A DNA stretch of 64,000 nucleotides from JBBAGC01 sp964491265 (GCA_964491265.1 CAZBFP010000013.1:1-64000); one strand, 5' to 3'; shown: positions 8,864 to 16,218, counted from the stretch's first letter. Notes: generated by a model not told the origin, from the sequence alone. Numbers and translations: made by a program.

Positions 8864-9568
8864 ATGAACCTCTTCAATAAAACAATCTCCTTAATAAAAG
8901 CAGAATATAAAACCAATCCCAACAACCTGGGCTGGCGTTTCCTTGTTACATCAGAAAAAACAATGGAGCAGAATAACGGTATACTCTTTTTAACATTAAA
9001 CCCGGGAGGGGATGCAGATGTTAAAGACCATCCATCCTCAAGCTGCGAAAAGGGCGCTGCATATTTCACAGAAAACTGGAGCGGGGCTTTGCCCGGAGAA
9101 TCCGTTCTGCAGAAACAGGTGCAGTATCTTTTCAAGGAGATTGCAGATAGAATTAAAGAGAATGATTTCAGAAAGGTTCTGGAGAATTCCTTATGCGCAT
9201 ATTTTATACCCTTCAGGTCACGAAATATAAAATCACTTAAGGGTAAAAAAGAAACTGAGGAATTTGCAAAAAGGATATGGAAAGAAATATTAAAGGAACT
9301 GCAGTTTAAGGTTATAATGTGCATCGACAGGGATACATATAAATATGTTGAAACAATAATCGAAGATATGGGTTACAAACACATTAAGGGAAAAGAACTC
9401 GAAACAGGGTGGGGTCATTATAAGGCAGCAGTTTCAAAATACAGGACACCCGGCGGAATAGTAACACTTGCCAGGTTCCCCCATCTGTCCAGATTTACAA
9501 TATTCGGCAGGCCGGCATCAGAAAAACATATAGCCACTATAATAAAAGAGATATTTAAGGATTATTGA
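8864..9568 (+). CDS. Uracil-DNA-glycosylase-like protein
   Basis: A 234-residue protein. The early motif ILFLTLNPGGDAD (about 40-52) resembles the water-activating loop of UDG-superfamily enzymes (GxxPG/NPG). The late motif ARFPHLSRFTIFGRP (about 203-218) resembles the leucine-intercalation loop with its conserved His (HPSP/HLSR). Spacing and length suit a compact UDG fold. It begins 12 bases after the nuclease gene upstream and closes the defence run. UDG-like proteins in defence loci may act on modified phage bases. It could also be a non-catalytic relative. Confidence 0.6.
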   Translation: MNLFNKTISLIKAEYKTNPNNLGWRFLVTSEKTMEQNNGILFLTLNPGGDADVKDHPSSSCEKGAAYFTENWSGALPGESVLQKQVQYLFKEIADRIKENDFRKVLENSLCAYFIPFRSRNIKSLKGKKETEEFAKRIWKEILKELQFKVIMCIDRDTYKYVETIIEDMGYKHIKGKELETGWGHYKAAVSKYRTPGGIVTLARFPHLSRFTIFGRPASEKHIATIIKEIFKDY

Positions 9569-9654
9569 AGCGAAAAAAACCGGAATTATCAGATTAAATA
9601 GCGGCAGTAACATGGAATAAAATCTCCGGGGTGCAGATGAAATTTTTTTCAAAT

Positions 9655-9735
9655 AATAAAAAAATTTCAAAATAAACCATGCGGAAGACGTAATAATAAT
9701 GAGAATAAATATCTAAATTATAATATTATTCAATT
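9655..9735 (+). repeat. Module-boundary repeat, copy B
   Basis: AATTTCAAAATAAACCATGCGG leads into AAGACGTAATAATAATGAGAA and ends with TAATATTATTCAATT. It closely matches copy D across its whole length, including the ACCATGCGG part, and matches copy A in its right half. It precedes the HTH gene module. Confidence 0.75.
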
Positions 9736-9753
9736 TCGGGAAGTTAAATAAAA

Positions 9754-9771
9754 TGTCGCACCGGTGCGACA
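9754..9771. promoter_or_regulatory. 18-bp perfect palindrome upstream of the HTH gene
   Basis: TGTCGCACCGGTGCGACA is a perfect inverted repeat 17 bases before the next ATG. The same core returns directly after the stop of that gene. The upstream position fits an operator for the encoded HTH protein; a hairpin or recombination site is also possible. Confidence 0.6.
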
Positions 9772-9788
9772 AAAATTAAGGGGTTTAT

Positions 9789-10259
9789 ATGAGTCGAAAC
9801 GATGAATTAATAAATAAAGCAGATCCCAAAGATATCGAATCATATGACGGTCTGGTTAGAAAAGCATTAAAAGCAAAAATTAAAATTGAAACTGGTTTTT
9901 TTGAATTAGCGGAAAGCATTTATGAAATACACAGGACTAAACTTTATAGAGTAAAATATAAAACTTTTGCTGAGTTTTGCGATGAGGAACTGGGCTTTTC
10001 AAGACAGACAATATATGTGTACATAAGTATATTGAAACTGGTGTCATCCTATAATACATATTTCTCCAGGGAAAGAGCTATTGATTTTGGACATAAAAAA
10101 ATGAGGCATATTACTGAGGGGGTAAATGCAATAGATAAGTCTGAAGTAACAGATACAGAGAAACATCAGAAAAAAATTCAAATATTTACAAAAGTTGACC
10201 CTGCAATGGCTTCGACTGAAGTTGAAGCCATTATCGAAGATATTGTTTCAGAATTATAA
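9789..10259 (+). CDS. HTH-domain protein of unknown function
   Basis: A 156-residue protein. A helix-turn-helix is visible at about residues 57-82 (FAEFCDEELGFSRQTIYVYI), like those in phage and plasmid regulators or ParB-type proteins. Residues 115-156 are mostly charged helix and may form the dimer interface. No nuclease or ATPase motif is visible. The ATG follows an AAGGGG ribosome-binding site. The gene stands alone between two copies of the same palindrome and between module repeats B and C, so it behaves as a single-gene cassette. Autoregulation through the upstream palindrome is likely but inferred. Confidence 0.6.
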   Translation: MSRNDELINKADPKDIESYDGLVRKALKAKIKIETGFFELAESIYEIHRTKLYRVKYKTFAEFCDEELGFSRQTIYVYISILKLVSSYNTYFSRERAIDFGHKKMRHITEGVNAIDKSEVTDTEKHQKKIQIFTKVDPAMASTEVEAIIEDIVSEL

Positions 10260-10282
10260 AATGTCGCACCGGTGCGACATTT
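10259..10282. repeat. 24-bp perfect palindrome overlapping the stop of the HTH gene
   Basis: The core TGTCGCACCGGTGCGACA is identical to the copy at 9754, with AAA and TTT extending the symmetry to 24 bases. It starts on the last base of the stop codon. It could act as a terminator-like hairpin, although the T-run is only three bases, or as a second operator or recombination site. Confidence 0.65.
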
Positions 10283-10648
10283 CTATGAGTACATAGATAT
10301 CTTGTTGAAGAGGCTTGAAATAAAGAAAATCGGGGGATCTATTTATGGAGTTGTGGAGGAATGAGCGGAACGATCATAATTTGGATTATATAATACGAAG
10401 CCCTCTCACTTGGGAGAGGCAGGCTCTTTTCGGCACCTCCTGTGCCTGAGCCTGCATCAACCTCATCGTGAGAACGTGGCGCGCCGGAGCGATGCGGTGA
10501 GCCTGCCGAACTGGCGGGGTGAGGTCTTCAGTGCGGAAAACGTAATAATAATATTCACCCGGTTTACAATTGGAGCCGGAAGTTCTGTAATATAACTGAT
10601 AGCAGATCGGGTGAAGGTGAATAAATAACAGGATAGAGTATAAATATT
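10283..10648. other. Gene-free stretch with GC-rich insert and repeat copy C
   Basis: About 365 bases without a convincing gene. The part 10395-10525 is noticeably GC-richer than its surroundings and holds an open frame with no start signal or recognisable product, so it looks like foreign or decayed sequence. Repeat copy C and the RhuM leader follow. Confidence 0.5.
10531..10569 (+). repeat. Module-boundary repeat, copy C
   Basis: GCGGAAAACGTAATAATAAT followed by ATTCACCCGGTTTACAA. The right part differs from copies A, B and D but matches copy E over 29 bases. It lies about 80 bases before the RhuM gene. Confidence 0.75.
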
Positions 10649-10763
10649 ATGAATAACTCCCAACTCCTTATCTATCAGAATCCTGACGGAACTATCAAAA
10701 TAGATGTGCGCCTTGAAGATGAGACTGTCTGGCTTACTCAGGCGCAGATGGCGGCACTATTTG
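10611..10763 (+). repeat. 153-bp direct repeat, left copy
   Basis: This stretch covers the leader and the first 38 codons of the RhuM gene. It recurs at 14199-14351 with one mismatch seen, in the leader near 10645. After 10763 the two genes diverge sharply. Confidence 0.9.
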
Positions 10764-11665
10764 GTAAAGCCAGGCCAACCATAACAGAACATATTAAAAA
10801 TGTATTTAAAGAGGGCGAGCTTGAAGAGCAAGTGGTATGTCGGGAATTCCGACATACCACTCAACATGGTGCCTTACCTGATAAAACTCAGGAAAAGTCT
10901 GTAAAATACTATAATCTCGATGTTATCATCTCAGTGGGCTATAGGGTAAAATCACCTCAGGGTACACAATTCCGCATCTGGGCTACGCAGAAGCTCAAAG
11001 AGTACATAGTAAAAGGCTTTGTTCTCAATAGTGAGCGTTTTAAAACCGGCAGTTCATTGAATTATTTTGATGAACTCCAGGATCGAATCCGTGAAATTCG
11101 TATTTCAGAGAGATTTTTTTATCAGAAAATAAAAGATATATACACAACCAGCATTGATTATAATCCGAAAGATGAAAAAACCATAGAGTTTTTTAAAATA
11201 GTGCAGAATAAGCTTCTCTGGGCCATAAGCAGGCAAACAGCTGCAGAGCTGGTATACCGAAGGGTTGACGCTTCTCTTCCATTACTGGGTATGCAGTCTT
11301 TTGATAAAAAAAGTTCCAATACCATTAAAAAATCAGATGTAACAATCGCGAAAAATTTTTTAACCGAAGATGAAATAAAACTTCTTGGTTTGCTGGTTGA
11401 ACAGTATCTGGCATTTGCTGAAACCATGGCGCAGCAGAAAACACCAATGTACATGAAAGACTGGATTGAACGCCTGGATTCAATTCTAAAACTCAATGGG
11501 AGAGAACTTCTTAACCATGCCGGACAGATAAGCCGTGAAATGGCTATGGGAAAAGCCGGGACGGAGTTTGAAAAATATAATGATACAAAAAGACAGGTTG
11601 AGTACGAAAGCAGCCTTAAAGAAATTGAAGAGGATATAAATAGGCTTAAGAAGCTGAAGAAATAA
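10649..11665 (+). CDS. RhuM family protein
   Basis: A 338-residue protein with the family opening MNNSQLLIYQNPDGTIKIDV and the HTH-like WLTQAQMAALFGKARPTI (about 30-47). The middle blocks YYNLDVIISVGYRVKSPQGT and FRIWATQKLKEYIVKGFVLN are typical of RhuM proteins, as is the helical C-terminus ending in a lysine-rich coil. The family was first named from a Salmonella pathogenicity island, but most members are in mobile regions and their activity is unknown. Length is normal, and the gene appears intact. A truncated relative with an identical 5' end lies at 14237. Confidence 0.85.
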   Translation: MNNSQLLIYQNPDGTIKIDVRLEDETVWLTQAQMAALFGKARPTITEHIKNVFKEGELEEQVVCREFRHTTQHGALPDKTQEKSVKYYNLDVIISVGYRVKSPQGTQFRIWATQKLKEYIVKGFVLNSERFKTGSSLNYFDELQDRIREIRISERFFYQKIKDIYTTSIDYNPKDEKTIEFFKIVQNKLLWAISRQTAAELVYRRVDASLPLLGMQSFDKKSSNTIKKSDVTIAKNFLTEDEIKLLGLLVEQYLAFAETMAQQKTPMYMKDWIERLDSILKLNGRELLNHAGQISREMAMGKAGTEFEKYNDTKRQVEYESSLKEIEEDINRLKKLKK

Positions 11666-11906
11666 TACTCTGGCAGGAAATTTTTAAGGATTATTGAAAC
11701 GGAGATTCTAAGCCGGCTGCTTATAAGCAATATGCCGTAATACGGGAAGGAGTAACTAATCATTTTAATTGACAGAAGAGCAAAGCGATATTATGATATA
11801 ATATCAGAATTGAGGAGGAAGAACCTGAAATCTTCAATCAACAGAGAGTATGTTCTTGAAATACTGAATTAGAATATTATTGCCGCGCGGGGTAAGAGGT
11901 GCAACA

Positions 11907-12164
11907 ATGAAAACAAAAACAGTATATGAAAAGCAGATAATAAATGAAATGCATGGATTGCCGGAATCTATGCAGAAAAAAATAGTAAGAATTGTAAGGG
12001 TTTTCAGGGAGGAGATGACAACTGCCATTGAAGATGAAAAGAAAGCGACAGCCCGTTTTTTATCATTATGCGGGAAGTGGGATGATAAAAAAACTGCAGA
12101 AGAACAGATTAATGAAATATATAAATCAAGAAGATCCCGCCGGGATATTGAGACCCTGTCATGA
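11907..12164 (+). CDS. VapB-type antitoxin candidate
   Basis: An 85-residue charged protein that begins MKTKTVYEKQIINEMHGLPE and ends RRSRRDIETLS. The N-terminal 50 residues predict as two helices around LPESMQKKIVRIVRVF, an arrangement common in antitoxins paired with PIN toxins. A DNA-binding part is not obvious. The ATG at 11907 follows AAGAGGT at good spacing; an upstream TTG at 11880 is in frame but lacks a ribosome-binding site. Its stop overlaps the toxin ATG by 4 bases. The antitoxin call depends mainly on this pairing. Confidence 0.7.
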   Translation: MKTKTVYEKQIINEMHGLPESMQKKIVRIVRVFREEMTTAIEDEKKATARFLSLCGKWDDKKTAEEQINEIYKSRRSRRDIETLS

Positions 12165-12556
12165 TCTATATTCTTGACACTAATATCTGTATTTATCTGC
12201 TTAATGGTAATAAGAAGATTGAAGCTAAGATAAAAAGCATCGGGATATATTCTATAGCAATCACAAATACTGTACTGGCTGAATTATATTTTGGAGCTTA
12301 TAATTCTGCTAAGGTAAAAGACAATTTAAGCAGGATTGATGAGTTCAGAAAAAATCTGACTGTTATACAGGAAGATGCGGAATCCTCAAGATTGTTCGGA
12401 AAAATAAAGGCTGAGTTAAAAATTTCAGGAAATCTGATTGATGATTTTGATATTTTAATCGCTTCAATAGCACTGGCTAATGATTGTACAATAGTGACTA
12501 ATAATGAAAATCATTTTAAGAGGATAAAAAATCTGCCCCTGGTAAACTGGTATTAA
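12161..12556 (+). CDS. vapC: VapC-type PIN-domain toxin
   Basis: A 131-residue PIN nuclease. The acidic metal-binding residues are visible: D6 in ILDTNICIYL, E41 in VLAELYFGA, and D97 in DDFDILIASIAL; the last motif TNNENHF (about 113-119) has Asn where some members have Asp. Length is standard for VapC, a Mg-dependent RNase that usually cleaves tRNA or rRNA. It is coupled to the antitoxin candidate by a 4-base overlap. The gene appears intact. Confidence 0.9.
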   Translation: MIYILDTNICIYLLNGNKKIEAKIKSIGIYSIAITNTVLAELYFGAYNSAKVKDNLSRIDEFRKNLTVIQEDAESSRLFGKIKAELKISGNLIDDFDILIASIALANDCTIVTNNENHFKRIKNLPLVNWY

Positions 12557-12906
12557 TATTATTATTACTTCCCCACTTATTGAGATAGTTAAAAAAGAGG
12601 GTGTAAAAATAATGTAATGCATTGCATTGGGCTGAATTGTTAAAGTCTGATGAAATACTAAGCGTCCGTCACTATTCAAAAGCTGTATAGATATATTAAT
12701 AGCCCCGGAAAACAAAAGAATGTCTGCCCATTATATTGGACCTGCAGCAGCGAGGAGCTGATTTTTTAATATAAATCTCTTAAATAAAAAAAATTTCAAA
12801 AAAAACCATGCGGAAAACGTAATAATAATAAGAAGAAATTATATTATTATTCAATTATAGATAAGCTGCAGTTGATACTGGATGAGATTGAGGCGGAGGA
12901 GGCGGA
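12557..12906. other. Gene-free stretch holding repeat copy D
   Basis: 350 bases without a gene. Its last third is repeat copy D (12786-12856). Directly after the repeat an open frame tail reads SIIDKLQLILDEIEAEEAE, and its TGA overlaps the ATG at 12907. This looks like the end of a gene whose front part was lost. Confidence 0.5.
12786..12856 (+). repeat. Module-boundary repeat, copy D
   Basis: AAATTTCAAAAAAAACCATG, then CGGAAAACGTAATAATAATA and, after AGAAG, a TATTATTATTCAATT end. It is the closest match to copy B. It lies 50 bases before the YhcG-like gene. Confidence 0.75.
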
Positions 12907-14047
12907 ATGAAAAAAGTAACCGATGAGCGAAAAATGAATGCCTTAGCTGAAAAGAAGGAAGGGATTGCAGTTCCGGTTGCAGATACCGCTCAGGTGATGC
13001 CGGAAGAATATTCATTATTTATACAGGATATTAAAATTCGCATCAGGAATGAGCGGATAAAGACAGTACTATCTGCAAATGCCGTATTGGTGATGCTTTA
13101 CTGGGATATTGGTAAGGCTATTCTTAAAAAGCAGCAGGATGAAGGGTGGGGAGCCAGAGTTATAGACCGGATGGCATATGATTTAAAAGAAGAATTTCCT
13201 GACATGAGGGGCTTTTCTTCCAGAAATCTCAAATATATGCGTAAATTTGCAGAATGCTGGCCTGAGAAAGAAATAGTGCAACGCACCGTTGCACAAATTC
13301 CATGGAGAAGTAATCTTGCACTTCTGGATAAACTCAGTGATGCTTCTATAAGACTCTGGTATGCTCAAAAAATATTGAAGAACGGCTGGAGTCGCGATAT
13401 TCTTGTTCATCAAATAGAGTTTCAGCTCCATAAGCGCATTGGCCAAACCGCCAATAATTTTGAAATCGCACTACCGCCTCCGGATTCAGACATGGCAAAT
13501 CAGATTTTTAAGGATCCTTATGTTTTTGATTTTCTTGGTACTGCTGATACACGCAGGGAGCGGGAGCTTGAAACCGGATTAATTGAGCATCTGGAAAAGT
13601 TTCTCCTCGAACTGGGGCAGGGTTTTGCTTTTGTCGGCAGGCAGGTTCACCTTGAATTTAGTGATGAGGATTATTACATAGACCTTTTGTTTTATCATCT
13701 TAAATTACGCTGCTTTGTTGTGGTTGAGCTAAAATCGGGCAAATTTGATCCAGGGTATGTGAGTAAGCTCAATATGTATATGAATATTGTATATGAATAT
13801 TGTAAATGATTTGATGCGGCATCCCGACGATCAAAAAACAATAGGATTACTTCTGGTTAAAGAGAAAAACCATACTGTGGCCAAATACGCCCTGGAAGGG
13901 TATACGAATCCGATTGGCGTAGCTGAGTGGGAAAAGCAGATAACAGAGAGTCTGCCGGATGAGCTGAAGTCTTCTCTGCCGTCGATTGAGGAGCTTGAGG
14001 CGGAGTTGCTTCGACCAAGCTCAGCACAAGTGGGGGGCGGAGAATGA
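12907..14047 (+). pseudogene. YhcG/DUF1016 PD-(D/E)XK nuclease, frameshifted by a 13-bp tandem duplication
   Basis: Residues 1-290 of the first frame carry the DUF1016 N-terminal helical domain (VLVMLYWDIGKAIL, RGFSSRNLKYMRKFAE, VAQIPWRSNLALLDKL) and the nuclease core (FAFVGRQVHLEFSDEDYYIDLLFYHLKLRCFVVVELKSGKF). The frame then stops at 13809. The missing C-terminus (NDLMRHPDDQKTIGLLLVKE, then VAEWEKQITESLP) continues in another frame from 13787 to 14047. The junction is an exact 13-base tandem duplication, 13778-13790 and 13791-13803. Removing one copy restores a full-length protein of about 375 residues. The catalytic residues lie before the break. Slippage could also switch it on and off. 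Confidence 0.88.
13778..13803 (+). repeat. 13-bp tandem duplication causing a frameshift
   Basis: ATATGAATATTGT occurs twice back to back. Thirteen is not a multiple of three, so the reading frame of the YhcG-like gene is lost. One unit gives the expected family sequence LNMYMNIVNDLMRH. Confidence 0.95.
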
Positions 14048-14120
14048 GTAAGATAAAAAAGCTCAGTGAACCCTGTGAGCAGAGATATTTAAAGATTATT
14101 GAAGCTGAAAAGAGTATGAT

Positions 14121-14157
14121 GGGGAAAACGTAATAATAATATTCACCCGGTTTACAA
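14121..14157 (+). repeat. Module-boundary repeat, copy E
   Basis: GGGGAAAACGTAATAATAAT with ATTCACCCGGTTTACAA, matching copy C. It lies about 80 bases before the second RhuM gene and 23 bases after a TTTAAAGATTATTGAAGC block that also occurs upstream of copy B. Confidence 0.75.
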
Positions 14158-14198
14158 GTGCAGCCAGCGGTTCAGTTATGCGGGTGAGGGCATATTAA

Positions 14199-14351
14199 GT
14201 GAAGGTGAATAAATAACAGGATAGAGTATAAATTTTATGAATAACTCCCAACTCCTTATCTATCAGAATCCTGACGGAACTATCAAAATAGATGTGCGCC
14301 TTGAAGATGAGACTGTCTGGCTTACTCAGGCGCAGATGGCGGCACTATTTG
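14199..14351 (+). repeat. 153-bp direct repeat, right copy
   Basis: Matches 10611-10763 with one mismatch noticed. Together the copies flank the RhuM, VapBC and YhcG modules, a span of 3.6 kb. Confidence 0.9.
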
Positions 14352-14530
14352 TTAAGAACAAACGAACCATTTCCGAACATATCGTTCATATCTTTGAAGA
14401 AGGCGAACTGGAAGAAAATTCAGTTGTCCGGAAATTCCGGACTACTGCCGCAGATGGCAAAGATTACGATACGAATTACTATAATCTTGATGTTATCAGG
14501 CGACATTTCCTAAAACCCGCTTTTTTTTAA
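14237..14530 (+). pseudogene. Truncated RhuM family gene
   Basis: The first 38 codons are identical to the RhuM gene at 10649. It then continues as a different RhuM allele (VKNKRTISEHIVHIFEEGEL) up to YYNLDVI near 14497. There the family sequence breaks off and is replaced by RRHFLKPAFF and a stop. About 240 residues of the family are missing, so the product should be inactive. The break is followed by an AT-rich leader for the MNT gene, which suggests a deletion that joined two modules. Confidence 0.85.
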
Positions 14531-14586
14531 TAAATCCAGTATGTAATTATATTGACATTTTTTTTAAATTAGCTTTTTTATTTAAT

Positions 14587-14925
14587 ATGGATACTTTAAA
14601 TTCTGAGGATTTGAACAAAATTATATCAGAAAGACTTGCGGTACTTAAACCGTTAAAGGTTATACTTTTCGGTTCTCACGCAAGAGGATCAGCTCATGCA
14701 AACAGTGATATTGATCTTCTGGTGGTGCTGAATGTAGAGGGCTATCCCCGGTCTTTTAAGGAAAGAATGGAAAACCACCGCAAGGTGCGCAGGCTTTTGA
14801 AAGATTTAAACGCTGCTGTGCCGATGGATATACTTGTTTTCACTATTGATGAATGGCGTAATTTCCTTAAAGAGGGGAGTTCTTTTGCTGTGGAAGTACT
14901 TAATAATGGAAAGGCTATAGCTTGA
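14587..14925 (+). CDS. mntA: MNT-type nucleotidyltransferase (antitoxin of an MNT-HEPN pair)
   Basis: A 112-residue minimal nucleotidyltransferase. The signature GSHARGSAHANSDIDLLVVL gives an exact G29-S30-X10-D41-X-D43 metal site, and a third acid is D81 in VPMDILVF. Such proteins neutralise HEPN toxins, in studied cases by AMPylating a tyrosine of the toxin. The catalytic residues are intact. The ATG lacks a clear ribosome-binding site; a TTGACA lies at 14552-14557, about 30 bases upstream. The stop overlaps the next gene's TTG start by 4 bases. Confidence 0.88.
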   Translation: MDTLNSEDLNKIISERLAVLKPLKVILFGSHARGSAHANSDIDLLVVLNVEGYPRSFKERMENHRKVRRLLKDLNAAVPMDILVFTIDEWRNFLKEGSSFAVEVLNNGKAIA

Positions 14926-15314
14926 AGAATAAAGTCAGGGAATGGATTGAGCTTGCCCGAATTGATCTTACTGCTGCACAAAAATTATCAGGTGATGAAT
15001 ACCTGACACCTGTGGTTTCTTTTCATGCACATCAGTGTATTGAAAAAATTTTCAAAGCTGTTGTAGAATCAAATGACATGTCTGTGCCTAAAGTACATGA
15101 CCTTATCCGTCTTTATGAAATGGTAGTGAATATAATTAATTTTTCATGTGATGAAGAATTATTATATGATTTAAACAGAATCTACATAGACTCCAGGTAT
15201 CCGGCAATGACAGGCCTTACGCCATACGGCCGACCTGAAATATCTGATGCGGCTGAATATCTTAGTTTTTCTGAAAATGTATTTAATAGAATTCTTCTGA
15301 TTCTTGATAAATAA
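14922..15314 (+). CDS. hepT: HEPN-domain protein (toxin of an MNT-HEPN pair)
   Basis: A 130-residue all-helical protein with the HEPN core VSFHAHQCIEKIFKAVVES and VPKVHDLIRLYE, plus IDSRYPAMTGLTPYGRPE in the last third. This is the PF05168-like type with RY..P and K-H-D motifs rather than the RX4-6H of classical HepT, so RNase activity is less certain. The start is TTG, overlapping mntA by 4 bases. The pair should act as a toxin-antitoxin unit or phage-defence module. Confidence 0.82.
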   Translation: MKNKVREWIELARIDLTAAQKLSGDEYLTPVVSFHAHQCIEKIFKAVVESNDMSVPKVHDLIRLYEMVVNIINFSCDEELLYDLNRIYIDSRYPAMTGLTPYGRPEISDAAEYLSFSENVFNRILLILDK

Positions 15315-15438
15315 AAAATCTGACTCTTTAACCTGCCTCAAATAAAAAAAATATTAAACAAACGTATAGGTCACTATTTGTCACAGGTCCTGTGTTATAA
15401 TATATTATGTATTGTAATTAATACCGGGAAAGGTGATG

Positions 15439-15506
15439 GATATACTATGATAATAGACTTTAAAAAGAAGAAAGACAACCTGGAATATATTGAGGCTTTA
15501 ATATGA
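15439..15506 (+). pseudogene. Tail of an AbiEi-like gene
   Basis: A short frame MIIDFKKKKDNLEYIEALI ends with a TGA that overlaps the ATG at 15503 by the typical 4-base antitoxin-toxin junction. It is probably the last piece of the antitoxin that once preceded the AbiEii-like gene. Nothing more of it is visible upstream. Confidence 0.4.
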
Positions 15507-16041
15507 CAGCTGCCAACATTAGTAAATCTGTTCATCAAAGATTAATGAACAAGGCTAAAGATACAGGCCGGCAGCTGTAAAACTTAAGTATCCTTCGATC
15601 CTTGGCTTCCCTTCGCCTGAAGTTAAAGGTTACAGCGCAGAAAGTGTTATAGCTGAAAAATTCCAGGCTATGGTTAAGCTTGGGATATTTAACAGCAGAA
15701 TGAAAGACTTCTATGATATTCGCGTGCTATCGGACATTTACAGTTTTAATGGAGAACTTCTGGCCGATTCTATTAAAAGTACATTCACAAATAGAGATAC
15801 TGAGATCCCGGAAGTACCTATGTTTATGCAGAATTCATTCAGGGTTGATCCACAGAAGCAGATACAATGGAAAGCCTTTATCCGCAAAAATAAATTTGAA
15901 GAATATACGGCTGATTTTTTATCTGATAATGTTGATTCCAGTTCCTTAGTAAACTTCGTCATGGGTTCCCACATCAACTGGAATTATTTTGTCATCCTCA
16001 ATAATAAAATCGATACAGATACGATAGGTAATATTTATTGA
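15503..16041 (+). pseudogene. AbiEii/nucleotidyltransferase toxin remnant with internal deletion
   Basis: The 5' end encodes the usual AbiEii opening (SVHQRLMNKAKDTGRQL) and then hits a stop. In a shifted frame the sequence resumes with the family's C-terminal part: LKYPSILGFPSPEVKGYSAE, VIAEKFQAMVKLGIFNSRMK, FYDIRVLSDIY. The nucleotidyltransferase core between them is missing, so there was an internal deletion of roughly 100-150 codons. The 3' end runs into the oppositely oriented RelE gene. The toxin must be inactive. Confidence 0.75.
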
Positions 16042-16218
16042 AACAGAGTATAATTCTGATAATTTACCACGCAGTTTATGTAAACGGAGTGATGGATGCT
16101 CCGGATTTATTTCCAGCAGTTTTAATGTTTTTTCGTACTGGGACAATAAATCGGGATGTTTTTTTATGAACCTCCGGGCTCTTTTAATATAGCTTTCTGT
16201 ATAAATAATTTCAGCCAC
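15946..16218 (-). CDS. RelE/ParE superfamily toxin
   Basis: A 90-residue protein with the compact RelE fold order: MAEIIYTESYIKRARRFIKK, then LKLLEINPEHPSLRLHKLRG, then YSVSINITYRICIDFIIED and VDVGTHDEVY. The final H-x-x-Y resembles the YafQ/HigB active-site end, so mRNA interferase activity is likely. The start overlaps the antitoxin stop by 8 bases. Its 3' end overlaps the AbiEii remnant in the opposite direction. Confidence 0.88.
   Translation of the reverse strand: MAEIIYTESYIKRARRFIKKHPDLLSQYEKTLKLLEINPEHPSLRLHKLRGKLSELYSVSINITYRICIDFIIEDDKIIPVDVGTHDEVY

Noticed and set aside
10410..10595. Open frame in the GC-rich stretch
   Set aside because: No ribosome-binding site or recognisable product, and it runs through repeat copy C.
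11755..11871. Frame reading IDRRAKRYYDIISELRRKNL before the VapB-like gene
   Set aside because: No usable start codon; at most a gene relic.
13787..14047. Separate small gene after the YhcG-like gene
   Set aside because: It is the displaced C-terminus of the same gene; the 13-bp duplication explains the break.
14044..14133. 29-codon frame MSKIKKLSEPCEQRYLKIIE after the YhcG-like gene
   Set aside because: Ends inside boundary repeat E and contains the block shared with other module ends, so its codons are better explained by repeat sequence.
53..14157. The AACGTAATAATAAT copies as integron attC sites or a CRISPR
   Set aside because: No paired core boxes of attC type, no integrase gene in the window, and spacing of 0.8-9.6 kb excludes a CRISPR.
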